64,000 nt of DNA from Ananas comosus. Taxonomy: Eukaryota; Streptophyta; Magnoliopsida; Poales; Bromeliaceae. Positions 35,901 through 47,990 of this stretch are shown piece after piece. Both the position numbers and the translations under genes were made by a program. The first letter of the stretch is position 1. Each line of letters starts with the position of its first letter. The stretch covers positions 7,862,432 through 7,926,431 of the forward strand of contig NC_033639.1 of NCBI RefSeq assembly GCF_001540865.1, in the 5' to 3' direction. The notes under the pieces were generated by a model, which was not told the DNA's origin, ran no database searches, and saw only the letters and a program-made list of their open reading frames with translations.

Positions 35901-38196
35901 GCCCAGAAGACTGTGAAGAACTGGTATGTGCCATGTTTTAGTTAATTCATTTTGAAATAATTGCATATTTAGCTCGGCAAAAATATCACGGTACATACAA
36001 CCTGAAAACCTGAATTTGCATCTGTACCCACTTTCCCCACAAACTGGATGATTCCCCAACTTTTAAGTTTTTGTGGGTATGTGAGAAAATATGGATTTTG
36101 AAGGGATATATGTATGCATATATGATTTTCGTAAGGGTAAAGCCAACTTTGGCAACTAATTTTTTTTATTGCTCATTATTTTCTTTTTGCTCAATTTGGC
36201 AGGGAACTATTCTTCTGTGTTGCAATCGGTTTGTGGGCTGGTTTGGTCATTGGGTTTGTCACCGAGTACTATACGAGCAACGCTTATAGGTAAATATTAA
36301 GTCCTCTATGTTTTTCATATTTCTGACGTCTTTCCTTTTTGCGCAGATTTAACCTTAATTTTCTATTACAGCCCTGTGCAAGATGTTGCTGATTCCTGCA
36401 GAACTGGAGCAGCCACTAACGTGATCTTCGGGCTTGCTTTGGGATACAAATCCGTGATCATCCCTATTTTTGCCATTGCTGTTAGCATTTTCGTTAGCTT
36501 TAGTTTAGCCGCCATGTATGGTATTGCAGTTGCTGCTCTTGGCATGCTCAGCACAATTGCAACTGGCCTTGCCATCGACGCCTACGGACCGATTAGTGAC
36601 AACGCCGGAGGCATTGCTGAGATGGCGGGGATGAGCCACAGGATCCGTGAGCGAACTGATGCTCTTGATGCTGCAGGAAACACCACAGCAGCCATCGGAA
36701 AGGTATGTTGAGCTGCTTTATTATTTTCCTGCTGCTCTTTTACATCGGCGGTCTTGTGTTTTGAAATTAGCGCCTGCTCCTTTGTTCTCAATCTCGATCC
36801 CAGATTCTATAAATGCGATGCTCAAATTTGAAATCTGCTCAAGAGAATTTTTCCTAGATGTTGTTTTTCCTGCACCTCATTAGCATTTATATTCTTTAGT
36901 TCATACGGTGGGTTAGCATGATATTTTAGTGCCCTCATTAAACCATTTAGACATCTTCTGAGATATCAAATTGATTCACCATCAGTATTGCTAATTTAAC
37001 CAAATTCTCACATCAAAAGAAAATGCAATCAACTTACTATTTTTCCTCTCTAGGGTTTTGCCATTGGTTCTGCGGCCTTGGTATCCCTCGCACTCTTTGG
37101 TGCATTTGTAAGCCGAGCTGCTATCTCCACCGTCGATGTTTTGACCCCCAAAGTGTTCATCGGGTTGATCGTCGGTGCCATGCTTCCCTACTGGTTCTCA
37201 GCCATGACCATGAAGAGTGTCGGCAGCGCAGCCCTGAAAATGGTCGAGGAAGTCCGACGGCAATTCAACACCATTCCCGGCCTCATGGAGGGAACTACTA
37301 AGCCCGATTATGCCAATTGCGTCAAGATCTCCACTGATGCCTCCATTAAGGAGATGATCCCTCCCGGCGCCCTTGTCATGCTCACCCCACTCGTCGTCGG
37401 GATCTTCTTCGGCGTCGAAACCCTCTCGGGAGTTCTTGCGGGCGCTCTTGTTTCTGGTGTTCAGGTTAGTAACATTTCCTTGGATCCATTTTTCTTTGAA
37501 GAGTTAGTTTATCACTATATTTAGGTTAATTGTAATTCTCATTTCCAAGTTATGCTCCAGTTTGAGAACTCCAAATTGAAATAAATTAGATTCTAAAGTT
37601 TGTTTCTTGCAGCAATTAAATCCTTCCACCATTGCTCTGGATGCGAGCAATGATGTATCATATTTTTCTTTTTAGAACGGGGAGAGTTGTTACATGAAAC
37701 GAGCTTCAAAGAACATATTATTGAAACTGAAACTCTTAGCCATGCAACCAAAATTTGAGTTCGAAGATCAGGAACCCGCAATTTTACTTCATTTCTGATT
37801 TTTTTTTATTCTTTTTGTATATTTTGCAGATTGCTATCTCTGCATCCAATACTGGTGGTGCATGGGATAATGCGAAGAAATACATTGAGGTAATGTTATT
37901 ATTGTACACCAAATAATTCAATCTGAGGAGAAATAAAAGAATTCTCGGTGCATCAATAAACATTTTTCACTTGCTGTGATTTGCTTCAGGCTGGAGCTTC
38001 GGAGCACGCGAGGATGCTCGGCCCGAAAGGTTCGGATCCCCACAAAGCTGCTGTGATCGGCGACACCATCGGAGACCCGCTCAAGGACACATCCGGGCCG
38101 TCGCTCAACATCCTGATCAAGCTCATGGCCGTCGAATCGCTCGTGTTCGCTCCCTTCTTCGCCACACACGGCGGCCTCCTCTTCAAGATCTTCTAA
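32169..38196 (+). CDS. VP1: Pyrophosphate-energised vacuolar membrane proton pump (H+-PPase, type I)
   Basis: Eight exons: 32169-32418, 34748-35322, 35544-35923, 36203-36289, 36372-36702, 37054-37464, 37830-37889, 37990-38196. All introns are GT-AG, phases agree, and the joined frame is 766 codons plus TAA, the usual plant length. The enzyme hydrolyses pyrophosphate to pump protons into the vacuole; it is a homodimer of 16-helix subunits. Catalytic loop [11 protein letters not shown] starts at Asp253 (Lys261, Glu263 present), followed by [20 protein letters not shown] with Asp279, 283 and 287. Alanine at 537 in [10 protein letters not shown] marks the K+-dependent type I class; type II enzymes carry lysine nearby. 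The C-terminus is [12 protein letters not shown]. The first exon is very GC-rich, unlike later ones. Intron 1 (2.3 kb) contains a MITE. No disruption seen. Confidence 0.97.
34152..34409. mobile_element. MITE in intron 1 of the pyrophosphatase gene
   Basis: Imperfect inverted ends (TTAAGCGTTTGGTT on the left; AACCAAACGGTACTAA on the right) and an interior of inverted words such as ggggatggggatagg / cctatccctgtaat and tacccgagaatag / ttcccgggaacaa. The plus-strand open frame 34092-34289 lies in it and is not a gene. Confidence 0.6.
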
Positions 38197-38843
38197 ACAG
38201 AGGAAGAAAAAGAAAGCGAAGAAGACGAGTCGGGCCAATTTGCTCTCTCTATAGTATCTCTCTCTGGTCCTTAAATCCTGAACTTATATTCTCTCATTTT
38301 TATCGCCGATTTCGAAACTGTAGCAGTATAATGATGAGTTGCCGGATCAATTTGGACAAATAGTTGTTGAATTTTTCCTTTGGTAGGTAAATTATGATGA
38401 TGATGATGATGACGACGACGACAATGATCAAATTTCAGAATCAGTTATAATCAGTTTTCGTCAGAAATGTTTATTTGGCTATTTTATCTCTGTGCTCTCA
38501 ATGTTTTTGCATTCATTAAGTTGCTTTTATGTATATTTCATGATAATTGGAAGGTTAAAATGCATTGCAACCCCCTCAACTGTAGCAATTTTTTAATTAG
38601 ATCCTCCAACTTTGTTTATTTTTGTTGTTTGATTGTTTAAATTTTTTTTCAACTCTTTGTGACTAGAATTGTGAAACATAATTGCTACTAAATTCAAAAA
38701 AAAATAATAAAAATCTTTTGATGAGTGGGGATCGAAAAAATTTGAAGCTTGGGGTTTATTTTGTGGTTTTGAACTTGGTCAAAATCAAATTGAAAGAGAA
38801 TTGTATATGTTTTAGTTTTTTATTATAGTTAGTAGATAAAATA
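38197..38843. other. 3' flank of the pyrophosphatase gene
   Basis: 3' UTR and downstream DNA. A (GAT/GAC)n run lies at about 38395-38424. No other gene. Confidence 0.5.
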
Positions 38844-39211
38844 GGGGTAAATTACACTTTTGGTACTCAAACTATGTGTGGGTAACACTTTAGTCTTCAA
38901 AACTTTAATTCGGTGCAACTTTTGGTTCGTATTTTCTGAATTGTTGCAATTAAGTTTCACAACCTAATTTTTTGGACTAAAAGTTTATAAATTATTAATG
39001 TAGAAGTAATATAGCAATGTCGTAATTGATGATACGACGATAATTAAGATGTTATATCACTTCTATATTAATAATTCATCAATATTTAGTCAAAAAATTT
39101 AAATTGTGTGATTTGATTGTAATAATTCAAAAAGAAATTACAATGAATTAAAGTTTTGAGGACTAAAGTGTTGCAAGCCTCATAGTTTGAGGATCAAAAG
39201 TGTAATTTATC
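38844..39211. mobile_element. MITE family G, copy 3
   Basis: Left end GGGGTAAATTACACTTTTGG with TACTCAAACTATG; right end CATAGTTTGAGGATCAAAAG then TGTAATTTATC. Long, nearly perfect inverted ends. A related half-copy starts at about 39225. Confidence 0.7.
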
Positions 39212-39853
39212 TGATAAAATTGCATAAATTGCACTATTAGTCCTCAAACTTTTAGCTACATTTCATTTTGGACCTCAAACTTTTGTTTTCCATATTAGAA
39301 TATCCCTAAACTCTTTAAAGAGTTTTATTTTAGTTCCTACACTTATTACTATTTAGAATAAACTAATTTATTACTCTCGGTGCATCTATATATTCAATGC
39401 ATCTGTGTATATTCGGTGATAACTTATTCAGTATAATATTATCACCCATGATTTGGTACAATAATATATTTCTTAGTAAAGTGATTTAACTTATTTCGAA
39501 AAAAAAAATGATAAAACTGAATATGCTATTTTGTTTTAGACATTTGACGTAATCTATTCTGATATCCAAATACTGAAACCTGAAAAAGTTTAGAGACGTA
39601 TTTACTAAAGTTTAAACGTTAGGGGGATGTTTGTATATTTTCCCCTCACTGTTGCATAGAATTCCTTGTCCTGTACCTGCTAAACGGACAGACTGCACAC
39701 ATCATAGGAACTAATAATGTTCTCAGGCTGCAGGCAAAACAACAACTGCTAACTCTCAAACCTCCTGCTATAACACCAAACTCCACTCTCTCTCTCTCTC
39801 TCTCCTTTACTTGCAGAAGAAGCAAAATAAAAAGCTTTACAAACAACCAACAC

Positions 39854-39892
<39 letters not shown>

Positions 39893-40336
39893 CAAGCTCT
39901 GGGTCTTTTGCTCTTATGATTTGTGTTTGTGAGTGTACTACTGATGGATACATTGAATCTCCATATATATATATATATATATACTCCTATTGTTACTCTC
40001 TAGTTTTATATTTTATATGATCCTTCTATTAAGGTATAATATTGTATATGAGAAGCTATTCTTATCAGAGTTTCTGCCTTTCGTCCGTAAAATTTGAGAT
40101 TTGATTTATGCTTCAGCAAAACTCTAGATTTTCTTAGATTGCCGGATGCTTTAGTATAGAAACCAGACAGCTGAAAACAAAACCACAAGTAGGGCCAAAC
40201 AGGAACATGGAGGTATGCATGCATGTCACAAGGTGCGCCTTTTCCTTTCCCATGTTTGATCAACCCTTCAATTATTGTACCCTCCAGAGTTTGGCGAACT
40301 TAACATAGTTTCTGAGGAATATCACAATCCAGCAAA
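39212..40336. other. Intergenic DNA upstream of the coiled-coil gene
   Basis: A second G-like half repeat at 39225-39330, (CT)n at 39784-39804 and 39857-39889, and (TA)n at 39963-39982. The (TA)n or CT tracts may belong to the promoter and leader of the gene at 40337, but no transcription start could be fixed. Confidence 0.4.
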
Positions 40337-41624
40337 ATGAAAAGTAGTTTGAGACATGAGAAACCGTCAATCCGCAAAACAGGAAGAGAAGCTCCAGGGA
40401 GTGAATTTGATCTTGATCGCCGCGGTTCAAAGGAAACAATCAATGATCAAGGAGTTTCGAGCGCTGCGGCGGCGAATCCTATGGCTTTCGATCCCCGTAA
40501 GATGAAGAGGAACTCCGCGATCGATGTCCGGCGCGAGTTGTGTGAAAAGATCCATGCCAAGATGCAGTTTCTTGAAGAGGACACAAGGCTCATGAAGGAG
40601 GCTATTTTGGATTGTGTGAAGGATAGGGACATCCTCATGAGTGAGGTATCTCACAAGCTTCACATGATAAGAGAGCATCTAAGTATAATAAGCTCAGAGT
40701 GTAGGCTTGATTGTCCTCCTAGGGTTTGCTCATTTGATCCACTCAAGGTAGTACCTGATCTTTTAAGGAAGTTTCCTATTTATATATATTTTGTCATTTT
40801 ATTCTAGATAAATTTGCTTAATTATATGCATTTCAAGTAATGTTAGTTTGTTATGACAGCATATGCATATTTTTTGCAGACTCAGTGTGCAGAAAATTTG
40901 TGCATACGGCTGATCTGACCGTCTATCTAAAATATGAGAGTCATCTCCGCTATTGATGATGATCTAATAAACAACCGACAAAATAGTTTTAAAATGACTT
41001 CTGCCTTAATATGTATGGTTAAATCAAGCGATGCGTAGGAATTTCTTGCACATTAGATCTGCAGAGGATGTGAACCCTTAAAAAAAAAAAAAAAATCTAA
41101 GCTAAAGTGTTATATTTTCCATTAACTACCACTTTTCTCTTTTTTTTTTCCCTATATATTGAGCTTATTTAGAAGAGTCTTTTGATTCTTCTATCAGTTT
41201 TTACCTGTCACAATTAAGATCATTCACATAACAGCATCTGGATTTTTTTTTTTTTTTTTTTTTTTGTTTCTATCTCCTTCCTCTCTCTTTGAAAGTTTTC
41301 AAATTTTGTTTTTTCTTTTTTCTAATTCAAGCATAAATCCATCCATACATTTTCCTATTTCAAAATATTCACCACTATTTGAAGCACCCTATACTGAATC
41401 TTATGCACAATTTTTTTGTTGTGTGCACTTAACACAAGTTCCCTTCCACATGCTATATATATACTTATCATCTTTGCAGTTGCTTCATTAACTGTTTTGA
41501 TATTAGTACCATGCAGGATGATAGAAAAGATATTGGATTACTGGGAGTGCTACACCAAGATCTAACTCCAACACTCGTCGCGCGACGAGCGAAGAAAATC
41601 AACGTCGACGCTTTCGACAACTAG
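40337..41624 (+). CDS. Unrecognised 172-aa coiled-coil protein, two exons
   Basis: Exons 40337-40747 (137 codons) and 41517-41624 (35 codons plus TAG), joined in phase by a GT-AG intron with CTCAAG|gtagta and atgcag|GATGAT. I do not recognise the family. Residues 1-55 are polar and look disordered (many K/R/E, an SSAAAAN stretch). From about Ala61 to Ile118 the sequence is strongly helical and heptad-like (RRELCEKIHAKMQFLEEDTR, then LMKEAILDCVKDRDILMSEV), so a coiled coil is likely. Cysteines cluster at 122-131 (C-x4-C-x4-C). The second exon ends in a basic stretch, ARRAKKINVDAFDN. No signal peptide or membrane helix. Exon 1 has coding-like composition and clean splice sites. The start is the first in-frame ATG; a 5' non-coding exon is possible. 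Confidence 0.72.
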
Positions 41625-43216
41625 CCTGAGCTGTTTAAACATGTAAGTTAGTTCACTGAAAAATAGGGGACTCTGATCAGAACATGGAACTTCATTTGTA
41701 AAGCTAGCATACAATTCAATGGATTGGTATTTAGTATTCCAAACTTATCAGATAGTTTACAGCATTTTTTTTTTAATGCTATTATTCTGTATAAAAATTG
41801 ACATTGTATTTGTAAAATTGATTTTTGAATAACTTTGGAATTCATATTTTGTTTTGTAGCCTTACATAGCACAAAATAGTAAAAGGAATTTGATTATTCC
41901 GCACCCTACAACGGATATACGATTTTGACAAATATATTAGAGTTCTCATAATAAAATATGTGGGAACCCCAGTTGTATTGTGCCAATTTCGCCAATTTCA
42001 ATAAGAAAAGTAAAGCACTCTCAGAAAGATTATAAATTAAAAAAATAATGGCCTTTAAAAAGATATCATCCTATAATCAAACACGCAAAATGTACTGAAT
42101 TGACAAATAATCCTTATGAGATACGCTGAGACCACTATTTTTCTAATGATTTTATCGTTGCAACTTACATATTTTTTAACGTATGAGACCTGTTTGGTGA
42201 AGCGCGCTAGTGCTGCACCACATTCACTACTGCAAAAAAGCTCTAATTTAAAGTTTTTACTGCAACATGCTCTGCACTCTGTCTGCACCACAAACTGATT
42301 CTACATTATCACAGTTTGTTAACTTCTACATTCAACCAAATGCTTCACCTGAAACCCCCCAACCAAGCAAAAAACCAAACTTTTTGTACCAATATTTTCT
42401 CCTTTTTCTTTTTTTTTTTGCTCCTCACAAAAAAGTCACAGTAAGTAAATAAGAAGCCCATCCACACTCAAAAATATAATAATTTTTTTGTTTTACTGTC
42501 GCATCATATGCTAAGACAAGCTCTGGAACAATAAAACTCAAACAGTAAACTTTCCTCGGGCGAGGCAGATGCATATCCAGTGGATCCGAAAAATCAGCAA
42601 ATTACAAACAAAGTTCCAAGAAAATTAAAAACACTTTTTGAGTCCTCAAAATGGCTAACTCTCAATCAAAAGATACGGAAAAGTGCAACTATGATTCACT
42701 CAGGATCTTGTTTCACCATTCTGCTTACCACAAGATATTGGTAATATCCCATAATTCTTAACAAACAAACCATAAATAGATCAACTTGGCAGTTTTGGTA
42801 TCCAATGCGGCGACAAATGAATGTGAAATATCAAACTCGTAGAAAGACCTCTCGAAACAGAGTCCCTGCCTTGTGAAATGCTTATAGGAAAAAAAAAAAG
42901 ACAATTTAGCCTCTTCGAGGGCTTAATTTAAGGTACAACAAAAGGAACCCTAATCTGGTTCGCGGAGATTGCATTGAGCATTTGAGAAGCAACTTTAGTC
43001 ACAAAGGCAAAATCTGATGTACCAACAAGAAAACAATTAGGACTGCTGATTTAAATTATGTCTTTATGCATGCTTGACGATGTGTGAAATATTTTACAAC
43101 GCAGATTCCAAGGGCGCTTTCCGAAGTTCAAGTTACACTGAAATCCTACACACGGTGGTGCGCAACATGAACAACGCCACCTATAATTTTGTCATATCAA
43201 AATTCCTATCTGCCCG
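41625..43216. other. Convergent 3' region between the coiled-coil gene and RPB7
   Basis: Holds the 3' UTRs of the genes at 40337 (+) and 43217 (-); no poly(A) sites were assigned. 42170-42360 has Tourist-like words (ggtgaagcgc / caaatgcttcacc) and may be a small MITE. No additional gene. Confidence 0.4.
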
Positions 43217-46200
43217 CTAAGAAGCTGCACCTGGGTCGTTGATAACACCCAAGAAGTCATCCTTTATCGTCCCAATGCAGAACTGCACATATAGAAAAAG
43301 AAAAAACAAAAAAAAAAGAAGATACAATTATGTATGCATAATCTAGAAATACATTAATAATCACACCATTAATTATCTTTATTTTCATAGTATGCCAGTC
43401 TTAATGAAGGTAACATTATGCACCAAACATCAAGTAGCTCATAAGTACTTCGCCAAGTCATAGGAAGCAGAAAAATGAACTATCAGAATCTTGGAAGCAA
43501 ATCTGTCTATCCGATAATCAAATATCAAAATATAAAGAGCAAAACACTACAGACCATAGTTTCAAAATAATCAAGAAAAACTCGCTATGGAATTGCACAT
43601 TATTCTAATAACTCGGCCATAAATCTTTCTTTCAAATGAATCTAATTAAGCCGACTCCGCACAGGTGCTTTAGCATCAACATGGAACTTCCATTAAGATT
43701 ACTTGAAAATTATGAAATTGTCAGCATCGTTTTATGTACAGAAGTAGCATTTTAATGGAGATCTCCGAGACCAAGCAATAGATATAAAAATATTGAACGT
43801 GCTTTGAGGTTACAAACTTGCATAAACTCGTAAATAGAGTTCTTCCGGCATGAACATTAGCCATGAAACTTGACTAAAAGGAACAGGAGACGTACAATCT
43901 CTGTGGCATCAACACGAGTCCCAATAATCTTTAGCCGGACCTCACTATCCTTTTGTATTTTCACCTACAAACCATCAATACAAAGAGGTTAGCAAAAAAG
44001 AAAAGCATGCTGGCACATTTTATTCGCAGCCTGAAAAAAGAGCAAAGATCCATTCTAAAAGAAAAGTAGTTAAGGTAAAGAAATTTGTTATTATTGAATC
44101 TTGACTAAATTAATGCATGCATTATCAATTCATACATCTGCATACATGCATCTTAAACTTCTAAATCCACATTATGTCAGAACTTCAACTACCCAATGTA
44201 TCATTAATGTTACAGAATGTTGCAAATGTTAAATATGCTCTTCAAAATTGTAAAATATTGCTTGCGTTTACTTACAGATAATTATCAAGAAATAAGTGTA
44301 AAGCCCTCTTCTTTAACCTACCTTTCTCCCGTATTTTCTTTTCTTGATCACTCAACCAATTCTAAGCAAATGAAAAGAGGTATCTAATTTTTTCCAACTA
44401 AGATCCTCCCTTTCATGTTGGACATGGTGACTCTCAGGCATGCACCCAATCAACACACCCATACCCAAAAGGAAAAAAGTTCTCTATCCAGGTAGTGGTG
44501 GCCTTGGGTAGATTTAGTGAGCGGCAGAACTTAGGCCCATTTATTCCAAAACTCGCAGTGGCATGAAGTTCTCTACCCTGACCCAGTATTATGCCTCTCA
44601 AATCACTCCAAACCAGGCCGATTCTGTAGCATGAGTATTGTCATCCTTCATTCAGTTTTGTGACAGCCAATCCTGCCACAATCTACACGTTCTGAACAAT
44701 AAAGTACTCAACAATCATATCTACATATTACAATAAAAACCTCTGTTGGGTTAGATTGTAAGCAATAGGGCATCAACAATCATCAAAATATGCATAGCAA
44801 GGTCAAATACAAATTGTCTTGTTTCTTCTTCTAATCATTCAGTGAACAATTAGTCTATTACCATATACCACTGAAAGTATACTTTCGATTCGTCTCAAAA
44901 TAGTCACAGCCACCAGTAGAACTCATTAAGAAATAATGAACAGAGTGAACTATAATCCATGCCTTCTCACTCAGTTAAAAAGATTGAAAGCCATAATTCA
45001 GCCAACATGCTAGAACTCATATTTCAGTCTGATTCCTGTTTTTAGTGTTTCACTTGTAACTGTGAACATATAAGAAATGTAGGAAAAGGAACAAAGCATA
45101 CCGATCCATCAGATGTTGTATAGTTTGGCATATCTCCAGACTGGAACTCCATGTCATCAGGGATCAACTGAAAAAAAAGAAAAACAAAGAAACAAAAAAC
45201 AGACAGCAACAAAGAAGGTATCAGCAACAAAGAGGGAAAAAGAGACATTAAATTCCATCATATCAGACAAGAGCCTACTACAACTTGATCTACAGGGGTT
45301 TCTCGACTTGTACCATGCCAATCTTAATTCCATACCTTTCAAGTTAAAACCCATGAGGCTACAAACTAAATTTATGTGTTTTCTCAACTATTTTGTACAG
45401 AAAAATTGTATATATATATGCTATTCTGAAAGAGACCCTTACATTCACTTTTTTTCTGATTGAGCACCACCTTTTGATATGTTTAATTTCAGTGGTTGAA
45501 GCCCCATCATGATCTTTTGATTTATATAACTTTAGTCAATCAAATTGGGACATTTTGATAATCTAAAGTTATCTAACAATGATTCTGCTAAACTAAATGA
45601 CTTTAACCACTGTTTAGTAAATGAAACTGCAGATTTCACTAACAATTAACGGCTAATAGCTACAGCTGACGCTAAATTTTAAAAATTCCCACTTTAACAA
45701 ACTAGGGCAACTTGAATCCAGAAAATAAAGTCGTCAATTTCAAACCAGCCTATAGTTTTAGGTGTTTCATCACATTTTCACTTTTTTTTTTCCTTTGTGT
45801 GTGTGTATTCTACCATGCACATACCTAAACCACTCAAACAAATTACCAATTACAAGAAAACAACAGAAACAAAAATTCTTACATGATTCGAAACGAAAAT
45901 CTGCACCGGCCCTGCCTCTGCGAAGAAACCCATCTGCGGAAACATTAAAACAAAAAAACGAATAAATAAATAAATAAATTCATCAATCCATCCATCCACC
46001 ACGCCTTAAAATCCCGAAAGAAACCCTAAATGGAGATATCGAGATCGAGATCGAGATCGAGATCGAGAGACCTTGTTGACCATGGTGACCACGGCCTCGA
46101 GGATCTCGCCCTTGAAGGGGCGGAACACGACGCACTGGTACTTGACGGGGAAGGTGACGAAGCCGGTGCCCTCCCTGATGAGCCCCTTCCCGATCTCCTC

Positions 46201-46460
46201 CACCCCGGTGATCGCCACCACGAACCCATGCCTCCCACTAAAACCGAAGCAAAGAAGAGATCGCCGAAGGGGGTTTAGGGTTTAGGGCATCCTCTGTAAG
46301 AGTTAGGGTTAGGGTTAGGGTTAGGGTTAGGGTTAGGGTTTTACCTGCAGGTGCCCTCGACGTCCTTCATGAGCTTGGAGACGAGCTTGTCGCGGAGGTG
46401 GGGCCCGAAGTGCCGCGGGTGCAGCTGCATGTTCCGCTCCAACACGATGTGGAAGAACAT
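43217..46460 (-). CDS. NRPB7: DNA-directed RNA polymerase II subunit RPB7
   Basis: Six exons on the minus strand in order of reading: 46345-46460, 46072-46237, 45883-45933, 45102-45167, 43896-43964, 43217-43282; GT-AG introns, phases agree, 177 aa, matching plant RPB7 length. The start is MFFHIVLERNMQLHPRHFGP. RPB7 pairs with RPB4 to form the stalk that binds nascent RNA and initiation factors. The N-terminal tip domain ends in FVTFPVKYQCVVFRPFKGEI; the C-terminal S1/OB-type domain starts near EAVVTMVNKMGFFAEAGPVQ and includes FVSNHLIPDDMEFQSGDMPN and TRVDATEIFCIGTIKDDFLG. In exon 2 the downstream acceptor would drop conserved Ser-Gly; the acceptor giving CSGRHGF was chosen. Pol IV/V use paralogues, but the sequence recalled for Pol II fits best. 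Confidence 0.96.
46274..46340 (-). repeat. Telomere-type repeat array in RPB7 intron 1
   Basis: On the plus strand: two TTTAGGG units (46274-46287), then six and a third TTAGGG units (46303-46340), ending 4 bases before the intron's splice donor. TTTAGGG is the common plant telomere unit; TTAGGG is the vertebrate-type unit, also used by many Asparagales. Read in the transcript it is CCCTAA. Confidence 0.9.
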
Positions 46461-46507
46461 CTCCTCTCTCTCTCTCTCTACTTTCTCTCTCCTCTCTCTC
46501 TTATTAC

Positions 46508-46517
46508 TATTTATATA
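46508..46517 (-). promoter_or_regulatory. TATA box of RPB7
   Basis: TATATAAATA on the minus strand about 50 bp upstream of the ATG, which implies a leader of only about 20 bp, made of GAGAGA repeats. Inferred from position and motif. Confidence 0.55.
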
Positions 46518-46604
46518 GGTAGGAATAATTTCATATGCATCCCTACGGAGTTTTAAAATTGCTGATTTATCCTTGCAAAATTTTAATTAGAGCAATACTT
46601 TACG

Positions 46605-47025
46605 TGGCGTGGCGGGCAATTCAACTCGATGTTCGCGAGTCTGCTCATGTTCGATTCGAAATAAATTCGAGATCGTTCGATTCGTTTAATATTTCACCTC
46701 GAAATTTTAATGAGCAAAACACGAGATGAGATAAGATCGCTGATGATCGGTTTGATATAGTTTCGAGTATATATATATTATAAATTTTTTCTATTTAGAT
46801 TTTAAACCAATTCATATGTGAAAAGAATTATATTTTGTGCAATTTTTTATAGAGTAAAATTCTAATTTTTAAATTTACTTGCAGCTTTTCATCTAGTAGT
46901 AGGGCTATTATTTTAACTTGCTATCAAAGAGCTGAATTTTTCACCTCGATATTTTAACTACTCTGCTTGCGCTAGGCTCGTGTAATAAACAAGCAAACGT
47001 GGGCTCACTTGTAGGAGTTTTGAGC
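46605..47025. mobile_element. Diverged copy of repeat R between RPB7 and RPB12
   Basis: Left arm words (gttcgcgagtctgctcatg, cgaaataaattcgagatcg) and right arm words (ctgcttgcgctaggctcgtg, aacaagcaaacgtgggctc) flank a centre with tatatatatatt, the same plan as the R copies at 16451 and 58139 but without inserted MITEs. Confidence 0.5.
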
Positions 47026-47094
47026 TACTAAACCTACAAAATTTTTAAATATAAAAATAAGTATTTAAAATTTATATTTATAAAAATAGTTTGA

Positions 47095-47270
47095 TAACTT
47101 TAAAAATGGTAAATGATTCACCGCTTTTACTCTAATTTGTATATTTTCTACCTCCAAACTTTAAAAGATGTATAGTATTAAATATTAAAAATAGTTTCAA
47201 TTTTTTGAAAAAAGCGGTGAATGATTTACCGCATTTCGAAAGTAGTAAATGATTCACCGTATAAATCTAA
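47095..47270. repeat. Repeat family Q, second site
   Basis: ggtaaatgattcaccgc, gcggtgaatgatttaccgc and gtaaatgattcaccg occur within 170 bp, in both orientations; same words as at 19487-19935. Confidence 0.5.
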
Positions 47271-47783
47271 TTTTGTAAATAAATTTTCAGATTACTATTT
47301 TTATAATTATAGTATTTTCTTAGTCTATTAATAAAAAAAATTTCTCTCATGTTCAGCTTGTTTGATCCAGTAGATTCCAGTCATGCTCGATATCAGCGTT
47401 TTAAAATTTTTTAGAAAACCTTGACGATACAGTACTTGACTAATTGAATCGATGCCGAAAATGTCAAATCCTCTGAAAGAGAAAGTAGGCATTGCGTATA
47501 GGATCGAAATAGCCGCAGCCATGGAGAACGGTAGTGAGTGTGGTGGAAATGGACTTAATACCATACGTGGGCATATAGGAGAGGAGGTTAGGCACTAAAG
47601 TAACGAAAGGATAAAGATTAGGGACTAACGGTGCAATTAATTCTCAACGCTAAGGATCTGATTGCAAAAAAGTAAAGAGTTGGGGATGAAAACGAAAAAG
47701 TTAGCACAGGAACTAAACTGCACGAAACGTATAGTATAGGGACCATAAATACATTTTACCTTATTTCTTCTGTTCTTGTTCTC

Positions 47784-47972
47784 TATATATATATAATATA
47801 AACCCTCGCGACCTCGTCGTTCTCTCTCTCTCTCTCGCTCGGCCCCGAAAACGAAACCCTAATCGAGGTAGGGGACGCGAATCCCTGCGATTTCTCCTCT
47901 AATCCCTTCTCAGTTATTATCCTTATTAAACCCTAATCGGTTGGATCGTTGTGGTTGTTGCATAAACCCTAG
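47784..47972 (+). promoter_or_regulatory. Promoter and leader of RPB12
   Basis: A TATA-rich run (47784-47801) precedes a TCTCTC tract (about 47820-47836). Two AAACCCTAA telo-boxes lie at 47854-47862 and 47928-47936 and a variant, AAACCCTAG, at about 47964. Telo-boxes near transcription starts are typical of plant translation and growth genes. Confidence 0.55.
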
Positions 47973-47990
47973 ATTTCGAGCCCTTGATTC

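Noticed and set aside
46026..46285. Arg/Ser-rich and acidic frames on both strands
   Set aside because: These are shadows of RPB7 exon 2 and of a short GAGATC repeat at the splice donor of intron 2.
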